Source: Salidesulfovibrio brasiliensis JCM 12178
GTDB lineage: Bacteria; Desulfobacterota; Desulfovibrionia; Desulfovibrionales; Desulfovibrionaceae
Assembly: GCF_001311825.1 (NCBI RefSeq)
Contig: NZ_BBCB01000008.1
Coordinates: forward strand, 1-64,000
Length of the DNA stretch: 64,000 nucleotides
Direction of reading: 5' to 3'
Of the stretch, positions 26,167 to 35,159 are shown one piece after another. The notes under the pieces were generated by a model. That model had not been told where the DNA came from, did not search any database, and was given only the letters and a program-made list of their open reading frames with translations. Within the stretch, counting starts at the first letter, position 1, and every line of letters begins with the position of its first letter. The position numbers were made by a program, and so were the translations under genes.

Positions 26167-27266
26167 TCAGCAGCGATGCTCGCCGCGAAAGACTTCCAGC
26201 CGGTCTCGACCATTCTTCTTGGCAGCATAGAGGGCGATGTCGGCCAGCTTGAGCAGCGAGTCCATGCTCTCGGCCCCGCCCTCCCCGGTGGTGACGCCGA
26301 GGCTTACGGTCATGGAGAACACATTGTCGCAGCAGCGAATAGGCTTGGCGCGCACGGTTTCAAGAAGCCGCTGGGCAGCGCGGCAGGCTTCCCGGCGGGG
26401 GGTGTCCGGCAGCAGGACCACAAACTCCTCGCCCCCGAATCGGGCCACAACGTCCACCTCGCGAAACGTGGTCTCAAGGATTTCCGCCAGCACACGGAGT
26501 GCCGTGTCGCCCGCGTCGTGCCCATAGGTGTCGTTCACGTTCTTGAAGTGATCCGCGTCCACCATGAGCAGTGAGAGCGGCCGTTCCATCCTGCGGCTTC
26601 GAGCCAGCTCGCGGCGGGCCAGTTCCATGAAGTAGCCCCGGTTCCAGAGTCCGGTCAGGGCATCGGTTCGCGCAAGGCGGCACATGTCCTCCATGGCCTT
26701 CCTGCGCTCGGTCACGTCGCAATGACACCGACAACGCCGCTGCAAGCGTCTGCGTCATCGCCGGAATGCAACGGCGTGGCGCTCACCTCGCACCACAGAG
26801 CCTCTCCACCCCGAACACGCATCTGCGCCTCCATCCGACGAAGGCCGCCTCGCTCCTCAAGGCCGTGCTCATATGCGGTGGCGACATCCCGGCAGAGAAA
26901 GAGGTCCGGGATTCGTTCAACGGTTTTCAGCATGTCCTGCGGCGATTCAAAACCAAGCATCGAGGCCATGGCGGGGTTCACCTCCACAAGACGACCATCA
27001 ACCACCGTGCGGAAAATGCCCTCGGCAACACGCTCGAAGGTGGTGCGGTATTTTTCCTCATTGACGGCCAGCTCTCGGTTCAGATCGGCAAGGGAGCGCT
27101 GCATCCTGTCGCCCATGCCCACCAGTCTGCGGGCCTGTCGAAGCAGTTTTTCATACTCCCGAGTCAGCTCCCCGAACGCACCCTCGTCAGCCCCCGCTTT
27201 TGCGAGAGCCTTTCGTGCGCGCTCCAGTATCGCTTCCTCTCTGCTGAAATCCGCTTTTCCCACCAC
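26167..27266 (-). CDS. siaD: SiaD-like PAS-GGDEF diguanylate cyclase (frameshift near 26721)
   Basis: About 367 residues: a helical stalk (about 20-75), a PAS domain ('YRTTFERVAEGIFRTVVDGRLVEVNPAMASMLGF') ending in RDVTERRKAME, and a GGDEF cyclase domain with the active loop RFGGEEFVVLLPD and DADHFKNVND. GGEEF is catalytically competent, so it should make cyclic-di-GMP. One lost base between GVI and RDVTERR explains the break. The start is uncertain: a GTG near 27266 is chosen because the frame upstream passes through a Fur-box-like site and lacks a ribosome site. Pseudomonas SiaD has no PAS domain, so this version may take a second input. Confidence 0.8.
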
Positions 27267-27308
27267 TACCAACCTGTGTTTGTCGTTCGTCGCCAGCCCG
27301 GAACACTT

Positions 27309-27327
27309 GATATTGAAATTCGTTTTC
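27309..27327. promoter_or_regulatory. Fur-box-like site upstream of the sia operon
   Basis: On the leftward strand GAAAACGAATTTCAATATC matches the Fur consensus at 13 of 19 positions and is close to the siaD start. The core TGAAA-5-TTTCA is an inverted repeat. Confidence 0.45.
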
Positions 27328-27465
27328 ACCGTCAAGTACCAACTACACTTTTCGCGACCTCGAAGCATCCGCTGTTACAATTAAACACGCAAAAACTTGA
27401 AATATAATCACAATATCAAAGGATCCGCCTGCAAACCATATTGAGCCGTCCTCCCCTTCCCCGTA

Positions 27466-27494
27466 TTGACACCGAGAAACGACGTGGATAAAAG
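27466..27494 (+). promoter_or_regulatory. Likely sigma-70 promoter of the ABC operon
   Basis: A consensus -35 TTGACA and a TAAAAG -10 element are separated by 17 bases. The Fur box starts two bases after the -10. Confidence 0.5.
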
Positions 27495-27496
27495 GT

Positions 27497-27515
27497 GAGT
27501 CTGAAAATCATTATC
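27497..27515 (+). promoter_or_regulatory. Strong Fur box before the ABC operon
   Basis: GAGTCTGAAAATCATTATC matches the consensus at 15 of 19 positions, including the whole AATCATTATC half. It overlaps the expected transcription start and ends 17 bases before the ATG of the ATP-binding gene. Confidence 0.7.
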
Positions 27516-27532
27516 ACTGAGGTCAATCACTC

Positions 27533-28417
27533 ATGGAACACGCCATTGAGGTCTGCGAACTGCGGCATTGCTACGGAAAACGAGTCATCTACGACAACCT
27601 CAATTTCAAGGTCCCCTTGGGCAAGGTCTATGGCCTGCTTGGAAAAAACGGTGTCGGCAAGACCACGCTCATCAAGATACTTATGGGGTTTCTGCGTCCT
27701 GTCGGCGGGAGCTGCCGCATCCTCGGCGACGACTCCCACACCCTGTCGCCTGAAACTCGGCGGCGCGTGGGACTGCTCTTCGAAGGACATCTGGCCTATG
27801 ATTTCATGACCATCCAAAGCGCGGAACGATTCTTTGCCCCCTTCTATCCCAAGTGGAACCGCGACTATTACTACGCGCTCACCGACAAGCTCGGCCTGCC
27901 CGGGTCGCACCGCATCGGCAACATGTCCGAAGGCCAGCGCTCTCAGGTGGTCCTCGGCCTGCTCATGGCCCAGCAGCCGGACGTGATGATCCTCGACGAC
28001 TACACCATGGGCCTTGATGCGGGCTACCGACGCCTGTTTCTGGATCATCTGGCAGAATACCTGAAAGACGGTGACAAGACCGTTCTCGTCACCTCCCACA
28101 TCGTGCAGGACCTCGAACGGTTTGTTGACGACATCGTCTTTTTGGAGCGCGGCGGGCAGACCACACAGGTCTCACTGCGTCATTTCCTCGGCGAATTCAA
28201 ACTCTTCACCCTACCCAGAAACGGTTCGGGAAACCCCACATCAGGCGGGCCCATCCGCAATGTCGAGATAACGGGCGAGGAATACCAGCTCTACACCTTT
28301 GAGGACAGCCGCGCCGTGACCCGCCATCTTGAGTCGCAAGGGTTTGCCTGCGACAAGCTGGAGCACCGGCCCATGAGCTTCGAAGACGCCTTCATCGGCT
28401 TTACCGGAAGATACTAG
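27533..28417 (+). CDS. ABC transporter ATP-binding protein
   Basis: The 294-residue ATPase subunit has Walker A GKNGVGKTT, a signature-like NMSEGQRSQ and Walker B VMILDDYTMGLD, followed by a C-terminal regulatory part of about 80 residues. The sequence is closest in style to CcmA/YtrB-type exporters with a separate membrane subunit. It has a GAGGT ribosome site and lies directly behind a promoter and a strong Fur box. It forms one unit with the membrane subunit and the DUF4857 gene. The substrate is unknown. Iron control suggests a metal, haem or siderophore-related job. Confidence 0.9.
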   Translation: MEHAIEVCELRHCYGKRVIYDNLNFKVPLGKVYGLLGKNGVGKTTLIKILMGFLRPVGGSCRILGDDSHTLSPETRRRVGLLFEGHLAYDFMTIQSAERFFAPFYPKWNRDYYYALTDKLGLPGSHRIGNMSEGQRSQVVLGLLMAQQPDVMILDDYTMGLDAGYRRLFLDHLAEYLKDGDKTVLVTSHIVQDLERFVDDIVFLERGGQTTQVSLRHFLGEFKLFTLPRNGSGNPTSGGPIRNVEITGEEYQLYTFEDSRAVTRHLESQGFACDKLEHRPMSFEDAFIGFTGRY

Positions 28418-28426
28418 GAACACCTC

Positions 28427-29095
28427 ATGCTGCGATCAATACTGCTCAAGGAATACCTCAAGTTGCGCGGCTCCATGCTTGCGGCGCTGCTGCTCAACCT
28501 CGCCGTTGTCGGCTACATCTATACGGCAATGCGAAAGCTCTTTCTCATGGATCATGCGGAAGTGGTCTGGTACCGGGTCATGCACCTCGGCACGCTCTAT
28601 TACGACCCGTACACGTATGTGCCGGTGCTGACCGGTGCGCTCCTCGCCGCCGCCCAGTTCCTGCCCGAGACCGTCAGCCACCGGTTCCGCATCTCCCTGC
28701 ACCTGCCGCTGTCACCGCACATGCTCGTGCTCGGCCATATTCTGGTCGGCCTCTCGGCCGTTGCGGCGATCCTCGCCATTGACGCGGCAGTCATCGCTGG
28801 AATGACCGCCATGCGCTTCCCGGCCGAAGTTGTCACTCGTACCATGCTGACCATCCTGCCGTGGACACTGGCCGGCGTCACCGCCTACCTCGGCGTAACA
28901 TTGGTACTGCTGGAACCAACATGGCGGCTTCGCATGGTCAATGCCGCCATCGGCGCGGGGCTGACCAGTCTTCTGCTCTGGCAGGAGGCCCCCGGTGCCT
29001 ACGAAAGAATCCTCCCGCTCCTCGCGCTCGGCATTCTGGCCTTTGTCCCGTCCGTTCTCTATCCCGCATACCGTTTCCGCTACCGGAGGTCCTGA
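28427..29095 (+). CDS. ABC transporter membrane subunit
   Basis: The 222-residue integral membrane protein has about six helices ('MLAALLLNLAVVGYIYTAM', 'VPVLTGALLAAAQFLPETV', 'MLVLGHILVGLSAVAAILAIDAAVIAGM', 'TILPWTLAGVTAYLGVTLVLL', 'LLALGILAFVPSVLYPAY') and no soluble domain. It lies nine bases after the ATPase gene and its stop overlaps the start of the next gene (TGATG). The layout is that of two-component ABC-2 style exporters. No substrate-binding protein is present, which fits export or membrane remodelling rather than import. Confidence 0.82.
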   Translation: MLRSILLKEYLKLRGSMLAALLLNLAVVGYIYTAMRKLFLMDHAEVVWYRVMHLGTLYYDPYTYVPVLTGALLAAAQFLPETVSHRFRISLHLPLSPHMLVLGHILVGLSAVAAILAIDAAVIAGMTAMRFPAEVVTRTMLTILPWTLAGVTAYLGVTLVLLEPTWRLRMVNAAIGAGLTSLLLWQEAPGAYERILPLLALGILAFVPSVLYPAYRFRYRRS

Positions 29096-30357
29096 TGACG
29101 CGCCTTTCCAGATACGCTCTCGTCCTGGCTGCAATCGTGGTCATGGCCGTCTACGCGCCGCTCCTTTTCGACATGGCCTTTGGAGAAAGGGTCAAGACCA
29201 CTCACCTGTTCTACAGCCCGGTCATCAAGAAATTCGTCTGGCGCGACAAGCTCCTCGAAATGCCCGATGGCGCCACGGAACACCATGCACGCTATGTGCA
29301 GATGGACGAGGACGGCAACCGCTACACCCGCCAGGAATTTGAAAAGCTGCTGCCGTTCATCTACTACCGAAACATGGAGCTCTGGGGCCTGCTGCCGCTT
29401 GAACTAAACGGCCAAAACTTCGACAGGGAGACCATCAAGGCCCGGCGTCAGGTGAGCGAATTCAAGCCGGAACAGATCGCCGGACGCTCTCCGCAGGAGC
29501 AGCTTCTGCCGCTAATCGAATCGGTCCCGGGGAACGCGCGCCTCGTCTTCCCTGAACAGCGCTTCCGGCTGGGTGACGAATTGGAGTTCATCAACGCCGA
29601 CTTCAACCGACGCGACCCGGAACTGACAAAGACATACACAAAAGCCCTGAAGCGGAAGGGTTTCGTCTTTCCGGGGCGCATGGCTTTCTCCAAGCCGACC
29701 ATCCTCAAACCGTTTGACGAAGGCGCGTTCCTTGTGGACGCGGAAGGCTCGGTCTTTCACCTCAAACGCGTGGAAGGCAGACCCAAGGCAGTTAAAACGC
29801 CGATCAGTCCGAAAAGCGGCGTGCGCAGCATACGGGTTTCGGAGAATACCCGGCAGGAATACTATGGCCTGCTGCTCGCAAATGACGACACCCTGCACCT
29901 CATCGGTTATGACGGGTACAAACTGACCCCGCTGCCGCTGGAGCATTATGATCCGGACACCATGGACTTCAAGATGATCGTCAACCCGCTCTACCGTACT
30001 GCGGTATATTCTGATGATGAAATTGTTCGCGCCGTGGTCATGGACCCGAACTACAGGCCGCTCGCCCGTTACGAGCACGTCATGCCCGGTGCCGGAAAGA
30101 CCTTTGCCGAACGAGTCTTCAACACTGTCACACCGTTCGGGCTGAAGCTCAAGGACGGCACATCAGGCTACCTTTCCCCCGGATTCGTGTTTCATGGCCC
30201 GTCCGGATTCATCTCCATTGGCCTTGCGCTGACGACCTATCTGGTCATAGCCCGCAGGAAGGGGCACACCACAGCGAGAACCTGTGCCGACGGGGGGCTC
30301 GTGGCCCTGACCGGCATGTATGGTCTTGTGGCAGTGCTACTGTTGCCCGCAGACTGA
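29095..30357 (+). CDS. DUF4857 membrane-anchored protein
   Basis: The 420-residue protein has an N-terminal helix (YALVLAAIVVMAVYAPLLFDMAFG), a large extracytoplasmic part of about 330 residues with beta-propeller-like repeats ('FLVDAEGSVFHLKRVEGRPKAV', 'GLLLANDDTLHLIGYDGYKLTPL'), and two C-terminal helices. It matches my recollection of DUF4857 proteins, which are encoded behind such ABC genes in Bacteroidota and Desulfovibrio. The start overlaps the stop of the membrane subunit. It may capture or process the ABC substrate outside the membrane. Function is unknown, and Fur control is expected from the operon promoter. Confidence 0.78.
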   Translation: MTRLSRYALVLAAIVVMAVYAPLLFDMAFGERVKTTHLFYSPVIKKFVWRDKLLEMPDGATEHHARYVQMDEDGNRYTRQEFEKLLPFIYYRNMELWGLLPLELNGQNFDRETIKARRQVSEFKPEQIAGRSPQEQLLPLIESVPGNARLVFPEQRFRLGDELEFINADFNRRDPELTKTYTKALKRKGFVFPGRMAFSKPTILKPFDEGAFLVDAEGSVFHLKRVEGRPKAVKTPISPKSGVRSIRVSENTRQEYYGLLLANDDTLHLIGYDGYKLTPLPLEHYDPDTMDFKMIVNPLYRTAVYSDDEIVRAVVMDPNYRPLARYEHVMPGAGKTFAERVFNTVTPFGLKLKDGTSGYLSPGFVFHGPSGFISIGLALTTYLVIARRKGHTTARTCADGGLVALTGMYGLVAVLLLPAD

Positions 30358-30379
30358 TTCATGACCACACAAAGGCGAA

Positions 30380-30413
30380 CCGCCCCCCCACCGGACGAAC
30401 GGTGCGGGGGCGG
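30380..30413. terminator. Terminator between the ABC and phosphonate regions
   Basis: A 14-base G/C stem with one mismatch and a six-base loop lies between the convergent DUF4857 and saccharopine-dehydrogenase-like genes. Confidence 0.65.
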
Positions 30414-30440
30414 CCGTGTCGAGCCGAGGGGGCAGGCGCG

Positions 30441-31625
30441 CTAGTCGCCGCCCTTCCAATCGAATTCGTCTATGCGGTCCACCTTCTCGTGAATGTGGAT
30501 GTCGCGCGCGGCAAGCTCGCTGAACACGTCCTCGGGGTTGAAGGCATATTCAGGGATGACCGCCCCCGTACATTCGGTGCGGCCCTCGGCAATGAGCTTG
30601 ACGCCGATGCCCATGGGGATGCCCACGTTGCGGGTATAGGCACGCAGCCCTTCCCAGCCCGGAACGGAGCCGTCCGAAGCCGGATGGGTGTGCGTCAGGA
30701 TGTGGCGGTATTTTTCGCCGTCGCGCTCCCCTTCCACCTCCACATGCAGGGCGTACCCGTAGAGCTCGGTGTTTTTGCCTGCCTCACTCTGCATCAGGTA
30801 GCTCCCGATGACGTCCATGACACCTGCTTCGCTGCCGTTCACCGCGACCGGTTCGTTCTTCATGAAGCCCCACTCGTACAGCGCCTTGACGAGCATCATG
30901 TTCTTCGGCGGCCATGTCCCGCGCACTTCAATGAGCTGCACGCCCTTGTCCTTGAGGTATTCCGCCAGCGTCACGGTCTCCGAGTGCGGAATAATGTACT
31001 GCGGGTGTGTGCCGTACGGTTCTGGCAACGCGATGTCGCGGGGCCGGGCGAACGGCGGCACCTGCTTGAATTCTCCGGCCTCAAAGACAACGCGGCCCGG
31101 CAGGTCGGGGTCGTACTCGTAGGTCGTGGTTTCGGTAATGGAGGCCGAGAAGGCGATGGGACGGAACGCCCCGTGGCTCACACGCACGGAGTGGACCGTG
31201 TCGAGCCTGTCACACGCGTGCTTGGCCATCATGTTGGTCGTGCCGGGCGTCATGCCGAAACCGGGCACATGGACCTTGCCCTGTTCGCGGAACACCGGAT
31301 CGTACTCATACTCGTCGCCAAAGCCGTTGAGGTTGATGCCGTGGCACCCGGCCCGGGCAATGCAGCGGGTGGAACGGTCATTGAGCGAGATGGTGGTGCC
31401 GTCCATGACCACGTCGTACCCCGAGAGGCATTCAATGGCGGCTTCCTCGTCGAAGAGATCCACCTTCATGAAGTCGGCGCGGCCATCGCCCATGGAAGCA
31501 GCCACCTCTCGCCCGGCACTCTCGTCGATGTCGGCGATGGTGAGTTGGAAGTCGGTATGTTCGGCCACGTCGAGCGCGGCTTCGCGGCAGATGCGACCGG
31601 CGCCGCCCAGACAGATGATTTTCAT
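30441..31625 (-). CDS. Saccharopine-dehydrogenase-like NAD(P)-binding enzyme
   Basis: The 394-residue protein starts with a Rossmann motif (MKIICLGGAGRICREAALDV) and continues with the saccharopine dehydrogenase pattern: acidic end of the second strand (IADID), 'YDVVMDGTTISLND' and 'VPGFGMTPGTTNMMAKHACD'. The longest frame starts seven codons earlier, but GGAG before the ATG at 31625 decides the start. It is the last gene of the AEP operon, directly behind phnW. Such enzymes reduce imines or oxidise secondary amines. A role with alanine, pyruvate or an AEP-derived imine is possible, but none is established. It could also be an unrelated passenger. Confidence 0.8.
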   Translation of the reverse strand: MKIICLGGAGRICREAALDVAEHTDFQLTIADIDESAGREVAASMGDGRADFMKVDLFDEEAAIECLSGYDVVMDGTTISLNDRSTRCIARAGCHGINLNGFGDEYEYDPVFREQGKVHVPGFGMTPGTTNMMAKHACDRLDTVHSVRVSHGAFRPIAFSASITETTTYEYDPDLPGRVVFEAGEFKQVPPFARPRDIALPEPYGTHPQYIIPHSETVTLAEYLKDKGVQLIEVRGTWPPKNMMLVKALYEWGFMKNEPVAVNGSEAGVMDVIGSYLMQSEAGKNTELYGYALHVEVEGERDGEKYRHILTHTHPASDGSVPGWEGLRAYTRNVGIPMGIGVKLIAEGRTECTGAVIPEYAFNPEDVFSELAARDIHIHEKVDRIDEFDWKGGD

Positions 31626-31627
31626 GG

Positions 31628-32746
31628 TTACTCCTTGTGGTTCCAATACATTGACTCACCTACGGCATGGATCAGTTCTCCCATGCCTTGGGGGGTCACA
31701 TCGCCGATGTTGCCGATGCGGAACGTGTCCGCCGAGGTGACTTTTCCGGGGTATATGACCCAGCCCCGGGACTTCAGCTCCCCGTAAAAACGGCGGAAAT
31801 CGTACTCCGGATGATCCGGATTCATAAACGAGGTAATGACGGGCGACTGCCACTCGTCCGGCAACAAACAGGAAAAGCCGAGCTTTCGCATCCCGTCCAC
31901 CAGCGTGCGATGGTTGTCGGTGTAACGCCTGAAACGGGCTTCAACACCGCCCTCCTCCTCCAGCTCGCCAAGCGCCTGTGCAAATGCGCGCACAACGTGC
32001 GTCGGCGAGGTGTAGCGCCACTTGCCGTTCTTGTGCTCCATCTCGTGCCACTGATGATAAAGATCAAGACTGAGGGAGCGTGCGTTGCCCTCGCACTTCT
32101 CCAGTTCCGCGCGGCGAGCCACCACGAAACCGAAACCCGGCACCCCCTGAATGCACTTGTTGGCGCTGGAAACGAGGTAATCGCAGCCAAGCTCGTCCAA
32201 ATTCATGGGGATTCCACCGAAGCTGCTCATGGCGTCAATGATGTAGGTCAGGCCGCGGCGCTTGACTTCCGCGCCGATCTCTCGAACCGGATTGAGCATT
32301 CCGGTGGTGGTTTCGCAGTGAACCACCGCCACATGAGTGATTGCGGGGTCGGCATCGAGAGCTTCGCCCACGGCGGCGGGTTCGGCGCGACCGACCTCGC
32401 CCAGGTCAAGCAGCGCGTGGTTCATGCGCAGCCGTTCGGCGATCTTGGCGATGCGGTCGCCATAGTGACCGTTTGCCACCACCAGCAGTTTTCCGTCCGC
32501 AGGCACCACGGTTCCCACGGTGGCCTCCACGGAAAAGGTCCCGCTGCCCTGCATGAGTACGGCGGTATAGTCGCCGCCTCCGGCAAGTTCCACGAGCCGG
32601 GCGCGGATCTGCTGAACGATGCCGTTATAGTCGTCGTCCCAGGTACACCAGTCCCGGAGCATGACGGCCTTCACCCCTTTGGAGGTGGACAGCGGGCCGG
32701 GGGTCAACAAAACATACGGGTTGTCGGGAAGAGTGTTCATGTCCAT
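31628..32746 (-). CDS. phnW: 2-aminoethylphosphonate:pyruvate transaminase
   Basis: PhnW converts AEP and pyruvate to phosphonoacetaldehyde and alanine with PLP. The 372-residue length is typical. Sequence support: 'NPYVLLTPGPLSTSKGVKAVMLRDWCTWDDDY', 'LMQGSGTFSVEATVGTVVP', 'THVAVVHCETTTGMLNPV', 'AMSSFGGIPMN' and 'YLVSSANKCIQGVPGFGFV' with the PLP Lys in SANKC. A GAGGA site lies before the ATG. It starts just after the PbfA-like gene and precedes the saccharopine-dehydrogenase-like gene. PhnX, the next enzyme of the pathway, is in the same operon. Confidence 0.94.
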   Translation of the reverse strand: MDMNTLPDNPYVLLTPGPLSTSKGVKAVMLRDWCTWDDDYNGIVQQIRARLVELAGGGDYTAVLMQGSGTFSVEATVGTVVPADGKLLVVANGHYGDRIAKIAERLRMNHALLDLGEVGRAEPAAVGEALDADPAITHVAVVHCETTTGMLNPVREIGAEVKRRGLTYIIDAMSSFGGIPMNLDELGCDYLVSSANKCIQGVPGFGFVVARRAELEKCEGNARSLSLDLYHQWHEMEHKNGKWRYTSPTHVVRAFAQALGELEEEGGVEARFRRYTDNHRTLVDGMRKLGFSCLLPDEWQSPVITSFMNPDHPEYDFRRFYGELKSRGWVIYPGKVTSADTFRIGNIGDVTPQGMGELIHAVGESMYWNHKE

Positions 32747-32749
32747 GAA

Positions 32750-34133
32750 TCAGTCCTCGTTGCGGTTGATGTCGCGATCCGCCCCGACTTCGGCGAGGGA
32801 CTCGTCGAGTGCGGCGAGGGCGCGGCGCATTTCGTCGTCGCTGACGGTCAGCGGCGGGGTCAGGGTCAGGAAGTTGCCCGCCCGAGACCTTGAAGCTCAG
32901 GCCGCGGCGCAGGCAGGCATAAAGAGCACGGTCAGCCTCGGCCTCGGCGGGCGTGCCGTCCTCGCGCACCAGCTCCAGCCCCATGGCCAGCCCGATGCCG
33001 CGAACGTCACCCACCAGCGGATGTCGACGCTTAAGCGCATTCAATGAGTCGAGCGTTCGCGCACCCAGCTCACGGGCGCGCACCAGCAGATCGTGTTCTT
33101 CAATGTATTCGATGGCGGCGAGTCCGGCCGCACAGGCCACCGGGCTCTTCTCGTGAGTGTAATGACCGAGGGCCACATCGCCCGCGCAGTCGAGTCCGCG
33201 ACGGGCCACCACGGCGGCCAGCGGGAAGACACCGCCGCCGAGCCCCTTGCCGAGGGTCACAATGTCGGGCACCACTCCGAAATTCTCGAAAGCGTACATG
33301 GTACCGGTCCTTCCGAGACACACGGCTGTCTCGTCAAAAACCAACAGCACGCCATGTCGGTCACAGGCCTCGCGCACCAGCTGCCAGTAACCTTCTGGCG
33401 GCGGGTTCACCGTGGTGCAGCGCACCGGCTCGGCCAGAACGCAGGCGACGTCGCCCTCTTTTTCCAGCACGTAGTCGATGTATTTGGCGCACCGGAGATC
33501 ACAGGCGGCGCAGTCTCCGCCGGGGTTCCAGATGCAGCGGTATGCTCCGCCGGGGGAACATGCTCCGCGCCGGGCAGCAGCGGCCCGATGCCCGACCGGA
33601 ATAGCGCCTCCCCGCCCACGGAAATGGCGTCAAGCGACGCGCCGTGAAATGAGTCCCACATGGAAACAGTCTTGAATCGTCCGGTGGCCTTTCGCGCCAA
33701 CTTTAGAGCCATGCCAACGGCAGAGGTTCCTCCGGGCGCAAACAGGACCTTGTCCAGATCGCCCGGTGCCAGCTCGCCGAGTTTGCGCGCCAAGTCCACG
33801 GCCGGACGGTTCGTGAAACGGCGCGGCGAAAACGCCAAGGTCTCAAGCTGGCGCCTGACGGCATCCAGAACGCGGGGGTTGGCGTATCCGACCTGATGAA
33901 CGGAGTTGCCGTGAAAATCCAGAAACTCCCGGCCGTCGAGGTCAGTCAAGGTACTCCCGGAGCAGGACTCCAGCACATCAAGGCATGGCGTGGACAGGGA
34001 CTGATGCAGAAAGCAATCCGCATCCTCATCCAGCAGCCGCCGCGTCTCGGGACCAAGCTCCTCGCGCCACCCAGTGCGGTTTGGCGAGAGGTTCACGTCC
34101 TTCGATCAGTCTCGGGCTGTTTCCGGGGCTCAT
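32750..34133 (-). CDS. pbfA: PbfA-like (R)-1-hydroxy-2-aminoethylphosphonate ammonia-lyase (frameshifts)
   Basis: This class III aminotransferase-fold PLP enzyme has about 460 residues when read through breaks near 33553 and 32880, and probably a third near 34101. Landmarks: 'LDEDADCFLHQSLSTPCLDVL', 'DFHGNSVHQVGYANPRVLDAV', 'FSPRRFTNRPA', 'VLFAPGGTSAVGMALKLARKATG', 'LLVFDETAVCLGRTG', and 'HYTHEKSPVACAAGLAAIE' holding the PLP Lys. The HQSLSTPCLD and SPRRFTNRPA blocks match PbfA as I remember it. PbfA turns hydroxy-AEP into phosphonoacetaldehyde, feeding PhnX. I favour ATG 34133 (AGGAGG before it) over GTG 34096. A simple aminotransferase is the alternative. Confidence 0.75.
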
Positions 34134-34141
34134 GCCGCCTC

Positions 34142-34981
34142 CTAGGGCGCGGGGGTTTCGCCGCGCGCCAGCCGTTCGTTGATGGTCCGCACCAGCGCGG
34201 GGATGTCGGCCAGCGAACGGGCTACGTAGTGCGCTCCGGAACCCATGAACCGCTTTTCTATGGCCTCGGTCCGGGCGACAAGTTCCGCTTCGGAAAGTGC
34301 TTCAAGCTCAGCCAGCGTCAGCCCCATTTCGTTGCCGGTGCGGCTCAGGCCCACCGTCCACATCCCGGCGTTGAGCCCTTCCTGCACGTCGCTCACCGAA
34401 TCGCCCACCTTGACCATGGCTTCCATGGGATAGACCTCAAGGTTGATGGCGTTCCGGAAGCACATCCATGGGTACGGGCGGCCACGCGGCACGTCGGTTG
34501 AGGTGACGATGCAGTCCGGGACATAGCCCTTCCTGGCGGCCACGGGCGCGAGCACCTCCATCATCGGGCCGGTGTATCCGGTGCAGGAGCCGATCTTGAG
34601 GCCCATTTCACGTAGCTCGGCCACCGCATCCAGCACACCGGGAATAGGGTCTGAATGGCGGGCGATGCAGGCGACCATGAGCCGCTCGGTCTCATGGTAC
34701 ATGACGTCGATGTCGGCCTGCGTGGGATCGGCACCCTTGGCGGCGCGCCACTTTTCCAACACGGACGGGTCCGCGCACATGGACTCGATGTGATCGCGCT
34801 TCATCAGGCCCATGGGCTTGCGGGCCTCGGCCCATGTCACGTCAACACCCTGATGGGCGAACACTTCCACGAACACGGCCACCGGACCGACCGAGCCGTG
34901 GTCCACGGCAGTTCCGGCCCAGTCGAAGACCGCAGCCTGCAAGGGTCCCGTGTACGGTTTATTGCGAATGAAGGCTTGCAT
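34142..34981 (-). CDS. phnX: Phosphonoacetaldehyde hydrolase
   Basis: PhnX, a HAD-family enzyme, splits phosphonoacetaldehyde into acetaldehyde and phosphate. The 279-residue protein shows the nucleophile motif AAVFDWAGTAVD, the cap-domain 'EARKPMGLMKRDHIE' with the Schiff-base Lys, 'GSCTGYTGPMM' and 'VKVGDSVSDVQEGLNAGMWTVG'. All key residues are present. It is the first catabolic gene downstream of the transporter genes, separated from them by a strong hairpin, and is followed at once by the PbfA-like gene whose ribosome site overlaps its end. Confidence 0.95.
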   Translation of the reverse strand: MQAFIRNKPYTGPLQAAVFDWAGTAVDHGSVGPVAVFVEVFAHQGVDVTWAEARKPMGLMKRDHIESMCADPSVLEKWRAAKGADPTQADIDVMYHETERLMVACIARHSDPIPGVLDAVAELREMGLKIGSCTGYTGPMMEVLAPVAARKGYVPDCIVTSTDVPRGRPYPWMCFRNAINLEVYPMEAMVKVGDSVSDVQEGLNAGMWTVGLSRTGNEMGLTLAELEALSEAELVARTEAIEKRFMGSGAHYVARSLADIPALVRTINERLARGETPAP

Positions 34982-35096
34982 CTGTGTTGCTCCATTGTCT
35001 CCCGGGAGAGCCGGGGTAGTTGGTTTTTCGGACAGGGGCGGCCGCTTTCCACGACCATGGAAATCATACCCCCTCTGCCGGGAAGTCGAACGGACA

Positions 35097-35128
35097 AATT
35101 CCTCGATTTGTCCGTTCGGCTTGTTACA
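35097..35128 (-). terminator. Strong intercistronic hairpin
   Basis: A perfect 13-base stem (CGAACGGACAAAT and complement) with a six-base loop lies between the permease and phnX. It has no clear T-run, so it may be an attenuator or RNA-stability element dividing transporter and catabolic genes. Confidence 0.6.
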
Positions 35129-35159
35129 TTTATGCGTCGTTGCGGAAGATCGGTTCCGG

